A stretch of DNA of 64,000 nt from Guillardia theta CCMP2712 (lineage: Eukaryota; Cryptophyceae; Pyrenomonadales; Geminigeraceae): NCBI RefSeq assembly GCF_000315625.1, contig NW_005434648.1, positions 5,374 through 69,373 on the forward strand, in the 5' to 3' direction. The notes beneath the pieces were generated by a model. That model ran no database searches, was not told the DNA's origin, and was given only the letters and a program-made list of their open reading frames with translations. This document shows positions 34,543 to 45,738 of the stretch, one piece after another; within the stretch, counting starts at the first letter, position 1, and every line of letters begins with the position of its first letter. Position numbers and translations under genes: made by a program.

Positions 34543-36481
34543 ATGCAAGCTGGTCCGGTTCGAAGAATGTGGCTAGACACAAGCAGGCGAGCAGTGAGGT
34601 TGTGGGTGAAGCAGCCGAGAAGCAGGTGTGCCGCGTGCTGCTCTCACTCCCCTCCTCTCCTGTCTCATTCCTCCTTCGCTACTTCATGCTGCTCCTCGCT
34701 TCAGAGAGCCTCCATTGGCGTGCGAAGCTGTGCGCCATTCAAGTTAGTGTTCAGCGAGGTGAAGAGAGGGTTTGCGCGGGTTGAAGAGCTCAGGCGGTTC
34801 AGCTCTCAACAAGCAGAGAACAGTGGACGACCTCAGACTCGAGGAGAAGTGTTGGAAGACAACGATCAAGAGGACGCAGGTGGTTGGCCGATGATCTCTG
34901 ATGAGGCTGCTTCTTCCAACGCTATCTTAGCCATCCTGAAGAAAGCTACACCCGTGTGCGAGATCCTCTTCGACGACAACGTCATCTTCTATGACATCAC
35001 TCACCGTGAGCTCGTCGAGCTGTTTGGCTTGCAACCTCGTCATCTGCGAGTCTTCACGCAGAAGCGAGCGCTGACAGGCATCATTCCCTACGAGAACATG
35101 GTTGTCTTCAAGTTTGAGCACCTCAAGGGGCTGCTCTTCTGGGATCGGATCATGGTGTTCGATGCAGACATGCCGTCAGTGCAGGCCTTCACTCTAACGC
35201 TACGGGCAAGCATCAGGAGGAACGAGTTGATCCAAGAGAGACTGAAGCAACCCTTCGAGCTCGTCGTGCTCGAGTGCCTCCTGGACGAGCTGGCAGTCTA
35301 CTACGAGTCCTCCTTCAGCCGGCTCTACTACTTGATCAACCTGCACCTCGACAAGATTACCTCGGGACAGGGAGACGACGTGAGAGAAGATGGGCTTTAC
35401 AAGCTTCTACCATTGGAGCACAGGATGTCCTCGCTGCAAGTCCGACTCGATCGAGCTTTCAAGACTTTGGACCAGCTGCTTGCTACCGACGAAGACATGG
35501 CTGCTTGCTACTTGACCTTCAGGCATGAGCAGGGAGAACCAGCCCCGCCTGATGAGCACATGCAAGTCGAGCTGATCATGGAGACGTACAGGACAAGAAT
35601 GGAAGATCTGCTCGATCGCATTGCCGAGGTGTTTCGTCAGATCGAGTCAACACGCACAGTATTCGCCCTCTCACTCGACAACACGAGGAATCGTATCGCC
35701 CGGATGGACCTGAGCCTCACCATGGGCGCCGTCTCCCTCAGCTTCTCGATGGCCATCGCGGGATTCTTTGGCATGAACATCACACATGGCTACGAGCATC
35801 ATCCGCCCCTCGTGTTCTGGTCCGTCATGGGATTGGGGGTCGTCGGCTCGATGGCGATTTTTCATCTGTGCCGCAAGCAACTCGCATCGATGCGATCGAC
35901 ACAGAACAACAGGATGCGAGACTTCCGTGTGTTCAAGAGCGTCTTGGAGAATCTTGATCAGGTGCACTACCTCCTGCGACGCGACACGGACCTCAGCCAT
36001 AGGTCTGTCACTCAGGCCCGAGCTCTGCCTCGTCCCCCTGCTCATTCGCTTTCAGGATCGTCAAGGGCGGCAAACTGACAAAAGACGAGCTGAAGAAGAT
36101 GCTCTCGTCTATCCCGGACAAACAGCATGATGCAATCGTGGGGGCAGGAGCAGTCTCGAAAGAAGAAGTAGATCTGCTCTATGAGGTACATGTGCTTCCG
36201 CTTCCTGGCTCTGTTGCACTTGTGACTGTCGTTTCCCTCAAGATCCTCAACACCAACAAGGACGGGCTTGTGGAGAGATCCGACTTCTTGGAGGAGGTAG
36301 TAGATGCTTCTTCAAATATCGCCTGACTTGCTTCCAAGCTTGCTCACTGGGCCACCATGAAGGACACGAAGAAGGGAGGTCAGCCGCTGTCAACCCTTTC
36401 ATGTTGTCTCACGTTGCTGCAGATGTTGGCAGACACATGCTTCCTCAGCACAAGATATCGTCTGACAGGAGATTTCAATAG
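34543..36481 (+). CDS. MRS2: MRS2/CorA-type Mg2+ channel with C-terminal EF-hand-like region
   Basis: Five exons, 34543-36002, 36056-36185, 36243-36296, 36339-36378 and 36423-36481, give exactly 580 residues. The family forms pentameric Mg2+ channels of the inner mitochondrial membrane. Evidence: basic, Ser/Arg-rich N-terminus consistent with a transit peptide; long helical domain (LRVFTQKRALTGIIPYENMV, LEHRMSSLQVRLDRAF); LDNTRNRIARMDLSLTMG before TM1; the selectivity signature GMN in FFGMNITHGYEH; and TM2 (FWSVMGLGVVGSMAIF). After the pore domain, DTDLSHRIVKGGKLTKDELK and LNTNKDGLVERSDFLEE resemble a degenerate and a better EF-hand loop. An EF-hand tail is not standard for MRS2 as I know it and would suggest Ca2+ gating. 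Confidence 0.9.
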
Positions 36482-36671
36482 AGCATGTCTGACTGAGTAC
36501 AAGTCCCTATAACATATAGTCTGATAGCTGGCTTATGACAGGAACTAGTCTTTTCTGCTCCCATCTTCTCCTTCTTCCTCCCTCCTTCCCTCTCTCCCTC
36601 GTTGCGACCTCAAATGAGCCAGCAGGTCGGCCAGCTGGACTCACTTGGTCACGCCCACCTGATGTTCAGAG

Positions 36672-37896
36672 TCACAAGGCAGGCAGCAGCAGGAGAGACC
36701 AGACCTCAGCAGGGCGGAGAACGCGGTCGTGAATCATGTAGCCTGACTTGACCACAGCCCCGACCACACCCTGCGAGAATTTCAGCAAAGAGAAGCAAAG
36801 CCGACCTGTCCTCCACCTTCTCTTGCCCTTCTCCTGCTGGCATCTCGAAGAGAGCTGAATGCAAGTTGGGGTCGAACTTCTCGCCCATGGGGCTGTACTT
36901 GGTGATCTTGTGCGAGTAAGACGCAAAGCACACAAGGAAGAAGCTTACGTGCGAGTCCGAAAGAGACTTGAGGAAAACTTTTTCTATCAGCTCCAGTCCG
37001 TCGTAAACCTACCAAACCATGACTCTACGTGCAGACCTTTTCCCCTCCTGACCTGCTTCAAGTCTTCGTTCTCCTTGAGTTTCTCTGCCGGTACCGCCTG
37101 GCGCATATCACCATCTCCATCTGCTCGTCCATGACTTCACCTGAAGTGCCTTTTCCAGACAGTCCGCAACCTCCAGCATTCCTTTAGCGAACCCTCGCAC
37201 CTGCTCTGTTCTAAGCAAGAGCCCTGGCAGAGATGCGATTACCGCAAACTTCTTATCTTCTTCAGACCGAATCCTCATTTGCGTTCTCATGTTCTCGACG
37301 TCGGCGAGGTAAGTGAGGACCCTGAGGAGAAGCTATGAGGACGTCAAGGATCTCGCAGGCTCTCACTTGTTCTTCAGCTCCTTCGTTTCTCCATTGAGCT
37401 TTGCAATCTCCTCATCCTTGGACTTCAACTGAAGTCTCCAGTTAAAGAGAATCGCTGAAGAGGAGGGAGAGAATCGAATTTCTCGCCTGAGCTGTCAGGT
37501 CCCCTTTGTCCTTTGCTCCTTCACTTCCCTGCTCCTCATTCTTTCCGTTGCTGTTCTTCTGGTCTTGTTCGGTCTTCACGTCATTCTGACTTTTATCCTT
37601 CTCCTCAGAGTCTTGTGTTTGCTTTGAACCTGAACACATCGAGCGAAGCTGCTGCGACTGCCATGCAGGCAGCGCGATGATTGAATCAGCTCTGCAATGC
37701 TGTGCACGCGTCACACAAACAGTGTCAAAAAGTTTGCTTTCACCATGTAGCGAAATTCATTCATCGCCGATCTGTTTGCATGCAGTGGTGCAGATGTCGC
37801 AGCACGCACATTTCTGGTGATCGCAATAGAAACGATTCTTGTCGGCTGTTTCAGCAGTTGCTTGGCAAAGGATGCAATCATTGGACAAAACTTCAT
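36672..37896 (-). CDS. MGE1: Mitochondrial GrpE (Hsp70 nucleotide-exchange factor)
   Basis: GrpE homodimers release ADP from mitochondrial Hsp70 during protein import and folding. Minus-strand exons run from ATG 37896 (or 37881) with a basic presequence (MIASFAKQLLKQPTRIVSIA). They continue through an acidic linker (QTQDSEEKDKSQND), coiled-coil LKSKDEEIAKLNGETKELKN, VLTYLADVENMRTQMRIRSE, then GFAKGMLEVADCLEKALQ, and DGLELIEKVFLKSLSD. The beta-domain shows SPMGEKFDPNLHSALFEMPA and VVKSGYMIHDRVLRPAEV. At least six short introns; the one after LTAQ appears to start GCGAGA (37486-37429). The C-terminus reads WSLLLLPAL, longer than usual. Confidence 0.9.
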
Positions 37897-37935
37897 GCAT
37901 ATCAGTTCGAAATGTAACAATCGGATCCATGACAA

Positions 37936-38674
37936 AGGATTGATTCTTGCCTTCTCGATCTACTCAAAACTACCTCCTCTACGTGTCATCCTACACAACT
38001 GCCCTCATATCTTCCCCTCTCCTGCTGCTTTTCTATACTTTAGCGTACTTCTCCTTCCTCTTCGTCTCCCTCCCATCTCCTGCTGTTCACACTTCTTTGC
38101 CGTCCTCCCTCTCCTCCAATCTTCCTTTTCTCGCATCTCCCTGCATGCCCTGCATCTTCTTCCTCTCCTCCCTCCTCTCCCTCCTCTTCTCGCCCCTCCT
38201 CTCCTCTCTCCTCTCCCTCCTCTTCTCGCCCTCTCGCAGTTTGTTTCGCTTCTGCCATCTTCTCTGGCCTCTTGTGCTCACGAGAGCGTGAGTTCTGCCC
38301 CACGCCGACGCTATTCCGAGGACTATCTGCTGGTGCTGCCCTCCGCCTCGCTTACCTCTTGCGTGATCCGAGTCAGCAACCCCAAGGCAACACCGGGAAA
38401 CCAGATAGCAAGCGAACCATGCAGAATGAACTGACGCGACAGCCGAGAGCAGGAGAAGGCGATGAAGAAGGAGGAAGAGGAAGATGATGACAGACAGACA
38501 TAGACATAGACATAGACATAGACATAGACATAGAGTGCAGTGAGGTGAGGACCTGACAGGGATGGAAAGGAGATGGAGCAAGGGAGAGTGCCTGTGATTG
38601 AAAGTTCATGTTCTAAAGAGTAGAATGAAGAAGCAGTAAGACGGAATGCTTGACTCGCTTGTCTGTCAGTCCGG
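37936..38674. other. Intergenic region with TAGACA repeat
   Basis: Pyrimidine-rich (38040-38260) and otherwise mixed; a (TAGACA)n hexamer run lies at about 38501-38534. Open frames here are unconserved. Confidence 0.5.
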
Positions 38675-41278
38675 ATGTCCGCCAGTGAAGCCGTACCAGA
38701 GTCTGTGGCCAACAGGATCCCAGACTTGAACTTGCAACTGCGATCAATCTCTTCGCTAGAGGTCAGTCAGAGGTCAAAGCCCAAGGCCAGCGCTCTCACG
38801 CCCGAGGTTCATCAAGTCATGTCCATCATTTGCTGACGGGCGTGCAGGCAAGCCATGACTTCTCTCAAGACCCTGAGGTCCCTGCAGTCGATCTCAGCAA
38901 ACTACCAGCGAAAGGATCGGAGTTTGAGGTGCTGCCGATGCTTGTCGAGCACAAGGGATGGCCCTGCCAGTTGCTCTTCGACGTTCACTCGTGGATCCTT
39001 CACACCCCCAACCTGGAGAATCACAATAGAAAGCCTGGAATCCGCGTCATCCTAGCCAAAGCTGAGACGCACGGGCCCAAGACAACGCCATACACCATCT
39101 ACGTGATGCATGTGAAGACAGCCTTCTCTGTGCGAGGAATCAGCCGGAGATTCTCAGACTTCAAGAAGCTCGACGAAGAGCTGCGACAGGTCAAGCGATC
39201 TGCCCCGCCGCTGCCTCGCAAGAAAGTCTTCGGGAAGATGGCGCCCAAGTTCATCAACGAGCGAATGAAGCAACTGCAGAGCTACGTCGACGCGATCATG
39301 CGTGACCCAGCCTGCGCCAGCAGCCCTCCCTTCCGAGCGTTCCTTGAGACCAGAGGACATGCGATAGAGGAAGACATCCTCGACAAGGTGCAGCTGTCTC
39401 GTGACAACGTCGACGTCGGCATCCTCTTTCCTCCCTGGCGACTTGCCACTGGCACGCGGGTGGAAGCCGTTCAAGGGCTGGTCGAGCGATCCAAGGGGCT
39501 CAAGGACGTGCGGCAGCAAGCCCGGGCGCTGAACCAGCTGGCGATGGTGCACAGGGAGGAGGGAGACATCGGGCAGGGGCTGGAAGCGATTCGACAAGCC
39601 GTTGGGTGCTGCCGTCAAGTGGACGAGGACGTCGGTCTGCTGTGCTGCTCTCAAACATGGGCAGCCTTTCATTTTCAGAGAGGTCATCGCCTCCTCCACT
39701 TTCTCGTCACTTCTACTCCTCCACATCATCATCATCATCATCTCCATCATCATCATCATCATCATCATCTCCATCATCCTCCTCATTTGCTTTTCCAGGC
39801 GAACATGCTTTGGCAGAGCTTCGCTTGCGAGAGGCACAAAAACTCGCAGCAGGTACAAACATCAGCTTGTTCTTCATCAACTCTGACACTCGACAGACTA
39901 CGGTGATGTCTCCGGACAAGCTCTCTGCCACTACTCGCTCGCCATGGTGAAGTGCAGTCGAGGAGGCATCGCAGAGGCAGGCAAGGACTTCACCTGCGCC
40001 GCTGAGCTCTTCGTCAACATCAAGGAGTATGGTCTCGCAGCCCTCAGCCTCTTCGTACTAGGTTGTATCCTCTTGCAGAACGGCGAAGTGAGGCAGGCGG
40101 TAGAAGTGCTGGAGAGTAGCTTGCTGCTACGAAGAAGGTGAGGGAAGGGAGTGGATGAGGAAAGGGGGCGGAGGGAGAGGCTGAACGAGAGGCTGAATGC
40201 ATGGCAGGGCCAAGGAGAAGATCGGGCTCGCAGAGACTCTCTGTGCTCTCGGTCAAGCTTTCGCAGAGATCGGATATCAGCTGCATGCCATGGACTACTT
40301 CAATCAAGCTCTTGCTCTCTGCCAGGCCTGAGACCTCCCGCCATTGCTGACCACAACCATGACGCGCATTCTGCAGGAAGTGGGGGACCGGGAGGGAGAG
40401 GCGGTCTGCCTGCGTCATCTGGGCGTCGTACATCACCTGCACGGCAAGGGAGGGAGGGGAGGAAGGAGAGGGAGTGAGAGCTGCGGCAGGAGACCATCAG
40501 GAGGCTGCTCGGGTCCTCACGGCCAGCCTGCAGATGTCCACGAGCAGAGGCGACGCGGAGGAGCAGGCCTTGTGTCACGAGAGCATCGCTGCTGTCCAGC
40601 TGGACCTGGGGGACCCCAGGATGGCGACGATGCACTTGGAGGAAGCGCTGGCTTTGTCGGAGGCGTTGGTGGAGGAGGTGAGAGGCTGTTCCTGTGAGCA
40701 GCTGATGCTTTGACAGCACCGCCATGTCGAGGAGCCACAAGAACCCGCAGACCCGCACGATCCGGGGGCAGCAGGGGGCGAGAGCAGCGGGGGAAGCAGA
40801 AGATCGCAGGTAAAGCTCGAACGGATCCAACAGAAGCTCGAGGAAGCCAAGAGATTTTGCGTGACGGGCACATCGAACGGGGAGGATGGAGCGGTGAGGT
40901 GCTGCCTGCCGCCCCGCCCTCGCTGATCGTCCTGCAAGGTTGTTTCGCTTCAGACGGAGAGGGCCGACGAATGGAAGAGGTGAAGCGAGGGAGGAGGAGG
41001 AGGAGGAGGAGCTGACGGCTGCCAGGCTTGAGGACGAGGAGATCGTAAAGGTGCCGCTGAGTATCAGGAGAGAAGATGGGGAAAAGGCGGAAGGACCCAA
41101 ATTTCCTCTCAAGTTTAAGCTGAAGATGCCTGGTGAGACCATTAGTAAACGCAAGCAGAGCAGAGAAGAGCGAGAAGAGAGCAAGGAGCAGCATGGTGAC
41201 TTTAAATTCAGGACAAGAGCTTGCCTCGCACTTCAAGTTTCTTCAGGTCTGATGGCGGAGGAGCTTGTTGAGGATTGA
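38675..41278 (+). CDS. PX-domain protein with TPR repeats
   Basis: First exon 38675-38761 (MSASEAVPESVANRIPDLNL), then a long exon to 39682 with a PX phosphoinositide-binding domain: YTIYVMHVKTAFSVRGISRR, FSDFKKLDEEL, PPLPRK, MKQLQSYVDAIM. TPR-like helices follow (ARALNQLAMVHREEGDIGQG; DYGDVSGQALCHYSLAMVKC; IGLAETLCALGQAFAEIGYQ; EVGDREGEAVCLRHLGVVHH; ESIAAVQLDLGDPRMATMHL). The tail is Lys/Glu-rich and ends GLMAEELVED. A CATCAT repeat (39720-39780) falls inside an intron, not in the protein. Two introns (40326-40376 and 40444-40489) appear to use GC donors. Probably an endosomal adaptor with membrane targeting by PX; the partner is unknown. Confidence 0.82.
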
Positions 41279-41439
41279 CAGGCTGGCAGTCTTGGAGCGT
41301 TCACAAGAAATACTACGAGAGAGCAGAAGCAGACTGAGACGAAGATAAAGTCTACCTAAACTACCTGAGCTAAACCTCCTCATGCTTCCCGCTTCTTAGA
41401 AGCCCCAGCCCACACTGAGCGAGGAGTCCTGCTCAGCAG

Positions 41440-42510
41440 CACGCTCGCTGCTTCCCCAGATGTGTCGATGCTCGTGCCGCGCTCACGGGCAGGACATACT
41501 TGATCAAGTCAAAGCATGTCAACTACTGTTATCTTCAGAATTAACTCTCATGGTGTCAAGCAGGAATGGCAGGGACAGCGCAACACACAGAGATTCCGAA
41601 ATTCCGTCATTGATACAGCCGATCGGTAGTATAGTTTTACTCGCATAAGGTAAAAATATCTCTAGCAGAAGAAAGCAGCAACAAGCAAGATCGTCATGCA
41701 TCACAGTCGGGGATCGTCGGTCTCGACGGCAGGTACCCACGTGCAGGTCTTGCTTGTTCCAGGGGCCTAAGAGTTTTACTCTGACAAGGTAACAAAAGCT
41801 TCAAGATCATGTACACAGCGCACAGCGAGGAGCTGTACAAACACACACAAAAAACAAGACCAAAATGCGAGTCTCGAGCTACCACCCCCTCAAGGCCTTC
41901 CCGCACCGCTTCGGGTGTCTCCGGAGAGCCTCTCGACACCACTGGGGTGCTTGCTGCTGGTCCGAGCTCGCCTGCTTCCTCCCCGGCATCGGTCGGGTCA
42001 CGCCGGTCCTTGGGCATTGCTGCGGCGTCGCCGCCGTCACGGGCGGTGTTGGTTTCGGCTACCGCTGACTCGGAGGCTAGCGAGGAGGACTACCTCGAGC
42101 GGTACCGTGTTCCTGTGTCCAGCCTCCCTCCGTCCGCTGCCCCAGGCGGACCCCCGGGCAACGCCGGCTCCTTGTCGGCGGCCCGGAGGCTGCCCTTTCT
42201 CCGTCCGCGGCCGCCCGCTTTGTGGCGGCAGCGGACGTCTCGACTGACAGTGGTCAGTCGGCTGCCTCCGGGTATCGCGTCTAAGGGAAATTATTCCTCC
42301 TGCATGCTCCTGCTGCTTGTTGCTTGATTCTGCGCGGCTTCGCGCTTGGGCTGGCGATGCCGCGTCTGGTTGCCAGCAGTGCTGGTTCTTTTCGGGCTTG
42401 TGTTTTGTGTGTGATTGTGCAGCTTGTCGCTGTGCGCTGTGTGCCTGGAGGTTTAGCTTGTTCCTGCTTTGTTTTGCTTGAGGCACTTTTTACCTTCTGC
42501 CAGTAAATCC
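41440..42510 (+). mobile_element. Degenerate retroelement fragment plus GC-rich tail module
   Basis: Short pieces at 41465-41515, 41700-41735 and 41863-41900 match, in order but with gaps, the C-terminal ORF at 44819-45676 (for example GTCTCGAGCTACCACCCCCT versus 45318). They are followed by the low-complexity tail seen in all copies here: SPASVGSRRSLGIAAASPPS, GC-rich SLPPSAAPGG, then a T/G-rich 3' part ending in the motif ACCTTCTGCCAGTAAATCC. Non-functional. Confidence 0.7.
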
Positions 42511-42765
42511 TATGATCAGTTCCTCCTGCATGCTCCTGCTGCTTGTTGCTTGATTGCCTGACCCTTAGGCTGCTTGTCTGCGCGGCTTCGCGCTTGGGCT
42601 GGCGCTGCCGCGTCTGGTTGCCAGCAGTGCTGGTTCTTTTCGGGCTTGTGTTTTGTGTGTGATTGTGCAGCTTCTCGCTGTGAACTGTGTGCCTGGAGGT
42701 TTAGCTTGTTCCTGCTTTATTTTGCTTGAGGCTCTTTTTACCTTCTGCCAGTAAATCCATTGGCC
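42511..42765 (+). repeat. Partial direct repeat of the tail module
   Basis: The T/G-rich 3' portion of the tail (from TCCTCCTGCATGCTCCTG to CTTCTGCCAGTAAATCC) at about 42293-42508 is repeated with small changes at 42518-42758. Confidence 0.85.
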
Positions 42766-42774
42766 AGTAAATCC

Positions 42775-43252
42775 TATCTCCCCAGATGAAGCGGAGGGTG
42801 TCAGGATGCAGAAAGCCGTCCGTCGAGATGGCAAGAGGGATGAACGCTCGAGGACAGTAGGATTTACTAGGAGGAGTCTCTCTAGGACTGTTTACTCGCA
42901 GAAGGTAAAAAGGAGTAGTCATGGCATATCCAGCGCGATGTTTGCGAATCTTCTCAGATGCTGCTACAATGCTGAGAGAGGCTGCAACTTGGAGGGCGTC
43001 GAGGTTGACATCCCCCCACTTGGTCAGGTCGGCAGAGCGACCAATGTAGGGAATGAAGCCAACGGATTTTCTGGCAGAAGGTAAAACAAGCAAAACCAAG
43101 CAGGAACAAGCGAAACATGCTTGCACACAGCGCACAGCGAGAAGCTGCACAAACACAGACAAAACACAAGCCCGAAAAGAACCAACCGTCAGCAGACCCG
43201 GCACCGCCAGCCCACGCGCGAAGCCGCGCAGACAAGCAGCCAGTAAATCCTA
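42775..43252 (-). mobile_element. Retroelement fragment, C-terminal domain
   Basis: Minus-strand remnant reading SADLTKWGDVNLDALQVAAS, IRKHRAGYAMTTP, then RAFIPLAISTDGFLHPDTLR. The same pattern occurs at 45790-45985. It resembles the last domain of R2-like non-LTR elements with a restriction-like endonuclease (family judgement from memory). Boundary motifs lie at 42891-42911 and 43239-43252. Confidence 0.55.
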
Positions 43253-43291
43253 TTCGCGATTCGCTCATTTCTTGACCAGCACTTCCTCTCG

Positions 43292-44146
43292 TCACGGCGT
43301 CTCACCCTCGAGCGATTCAGTTCGGACTCGATCGAGACGGCTGTCTGAAGTTCTCGCAAACCGCGTCAGCGCTCCTGCCCACACATGAACACGGTACCGC
43401 TCGAGGTAGTCCTCCTCGCTAGCCTCCGAGTCAGCGGTAGCCGAGTCAGCGGTAGCCGCCCGTGACGGCGGCGACGCCGCGGCAATGCCCAAGGACCGGC
43501 GTGACCCGACCGATGCCGGTGAGGAAGCAGGCGAGCTCGGACCAGCAGCAAGCACCCCAGTGGTGTCGAGAGGCTCTCCGGAGGCACCCGACGTCACAGT
43601 GAAGCGACGAATCTGTGACTGGACCCGCGGGAGAAACGGAGATGACCCCTGGAGGAAGAAGCGCAGCTTCTGGAGATGGCTCGCCCTCACCAGCGTCTTG
43701 AACATGAAGCCATGCTGGACGAGCCCGAGCTTCGAGAGCTCTTCGTTGAGGGTAGAAACCTTCGCTCGGAGCTGACTAGCATGAAATCCATCCGTGCCGA
43801 TAGGCAGGCCGCCAAGTGTAATCCCGCCAGTGATATGGAGGAACAGGGGGTGGATACTGTGGCAGAAAAATACGCTGGAGGGGACATCGCCCTGACAGAC
43901 GCCCGAGGTACACTGAAGAACGGAGGCTGACTGACTTTTGTGAAAGAGTCGAAGGTCAGCAGAGTCTCGATAGTAGCTGGATAGGTAGGAGGCGAACAAA
44001 CGGAGATGCTCGCAAGAGGGCAAGCTTGCGCCTTCAGTGATGCTCCCATCAAAGTAGTCGCGACTCGCACGTCCCTCGATTGCATCGAAGAGAGCCTGGC
44101 GGTCGAGGGAGTTGAAGGCGTTCTTTGCATCCAAACTCACCAGCAC
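43292..44146 (-). pseudogene. Reverse transcriptase fragment, internally deleted
   Basis: Frame from 44146: RT motif A LVSLDAKNAFNSLDRQ, then the block ADLRLFHKSQSASVLQCTSG and motif B GVCQGDVPSSVFFCHSIHPL. It then jumps to TGGITLGGLPIG, lacking about 58 residues that include motif C (present at 47620). Downstream it runs into TVTSGASGEPLDTTGVLAAG, part of the tail module. A non-functional, deletion-derived copy. The frame stays open, so the deletion was in phase. Confidence 0.75.
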
Positions 44147-44189
44147 TGTGGGGTTGGCAACATCCTCATCATCACCGCGAGCGTGAAGC

Positions 44190-44603
44190 CAGCCTCCCTC
44201 CGTCCGCTGCCCCAGGCGGACCCCCGGGCAACGCCGGCTCCTTGTCGGCGGCTGCCCTTTCTCCGTCCGCGGCCGCCCGCTTTGTGGCGGCGGTCAGCGG
44301 ACGTCTCGACTGACAGTGGTCAGTCGGCTGCCTCCGGGTATCGCGCCTAAGGGATTTTCTTCCTCCTGCATGCTCCTGCTGCTTGTTGCTTGATTGCTTG
44401 ACCCTTAGGCTGCTTGTCTGCGCGGCTTCGCGCTTGGGCTGGCGATGCCGCGTCTGGGTGCCAGCAGTGCTGGTTCTTTTCGGGCTTGTGTTTTGTGTGT
44501 GTTTGTGCAGCTTCTCGCTGTGGACTGTGTGCCTGGAGGTTTAGCTTGTTCCTGCTTTGTTTTGCTTGAGGCACTTTTTACCTTCTGCCAGTAAATCCTA
44601 TAC
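44190..44603 (+). mobile_element. Tail module, third copy
   Basis: GC-rich segment from CAGCCTCCCTCCGTCCGC, the dyad CTCGACTGACAGTGGTCAGT, then the T/G-rich end closing with ACCTTCTGCCAGTAAATCC and CTAT. Confidence 0.8.
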
Positions 44604-45680
44604 CAGACCTCTCTGTCCACCTGGCGCTTGAGAAATACCACCGCTGGCCTTCCTCGCAGTACCTCGCCGCGCATCCCGACCTGCTAGAGTTTGCGAGGTT
44701 CAAGCGGGAGCTTCCGCATAGTCGGGGAGGGGACGAGTTCACGCCCTGTGAGGGTCTACACCCCGCTGTTTACTATACGGCTATCGCTCGCTTCCTCGCT
44801 TGGTACTCTGACCAGCCGATGTCCCGGACGTTGCCCTCTCCTCATAGCCTGGACGTTCACTGCTCGAGATCTCTCCGTGCCCAGAAGCATCCTCTGGCGA
44901 CCTTCTTCGTTGAGGCGCACGACTTCGTTCATAATGCTGGAGCGATCCTCTACCGTCGTGTGAGGGCTCCTGCACTGGCTGCAGATGGCGCGGCGATCCC
45001 ACCTGCCCCGGCTGCTGTGCCTGATGACGCAGGACGCCCCCCGGCATCTGTGGTACACATCCCTGGTTTGCGCGCTCTCGTCGACTCGTCTCATGAGCAC
45101 TTCATTCCTCCGCCTGCGCAGCGAAATGTGACCCCTCTTGTCATGCGCGTCTTCCCTCGCCATGTGCATGCTCGCGCTGCGCTGACCGATCAGCAGCGTG
45201 ATATCCTCACCTTGCACAGCCGCAGGACATACTCGCTCAAGTCGCAGGATAGGGTCTTGCAGTCTACCATCTTCGCTCATTTTCCTGAGCGTGACCTGAG
45301 TCACTCTCCGATGCGAGTCTCGAGCTACTACCCCCTCAAGGCCTTCCTGCACCGCTATGCTCAGATGCTCGACTGCTATCTCCATGGCATGCCGATCTGC
45401 CAGTGTCCGACGGAATGTGATGGATGTCAGCGCGAGCTCGATCCCTCCGTTGCTGCACATCATCTCCAGACCTGCAAACGCCGATCCTCCAAGCTTCCCA
45501 CGGCGCATGACAACCTTACTCGTACGATTCGGTCGATGCTGAACGAAGTTGGTCTTCAGAGTATTCAGAGCGTCATCGATACAGTGGGGGATCCTCGTTC
45601 TCGACGGCAGGTACCCTCCCATCCTCATGGCCGCAAGATGAAGGGCGATATCCACATCCCTACCTTCTGCCAGTAAATCC
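44604..45680 (+). pseudogene. Retroelement ORF, middle/C-terminal part
   Basis: Open from about 44606 through 45676. Readable blocks: ATFFVEAHDFVHNAGAILYR, RNVTPLVMRVFPRHVHARAA, then a C2HC-like cluster CQCPTECDGCQREL with HHLQTC. LTRTIRSMLNEVGLQSI and RRQVPSHPHGRKMKGDIHIP follow. The last looks like a Pro-Asp...Asp endonuclease strand. The frame is broken at 45661 by an inserted pair of boundary motifs. Element class: most like early-branching non-LTR retroelements with a C-terminal nuclease (inference). Confidence 0.6.
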
Positions 45681-45738
45681 TATACTCCTGGAATCCGCGA
45701 TCGAGTCGCATAGGATTTACTGGCAGAAGGTAAAAAGT
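45660..45738. repeat. Inverted pair of boundary motifs
   Basis: ACCTTCTGCCAGTAAATCC at 45662-45680 and its reverse complement GGATTTACTGGCAGAAGGT at 45713-45731 face each other across about 30 bp, forming a long imperfect palindrome inserted inside the retroelement ORF. Confidence 0.85.

Noticed and set aside
38087-38712. Minus-strand frames with repeated CLCLCL or YVYVYV
   Set aside because: Products of the TAGACA hexamer run and pyrimidine tracts.
39683-39798. Poly-His tract in the PX-TPR protein
   Set aside because: The CATCAT repeat lies between a good GT donor and CCAG acceptor; removing it restores the frame (AFHFQR to GEHALAEL), so it is intronic.
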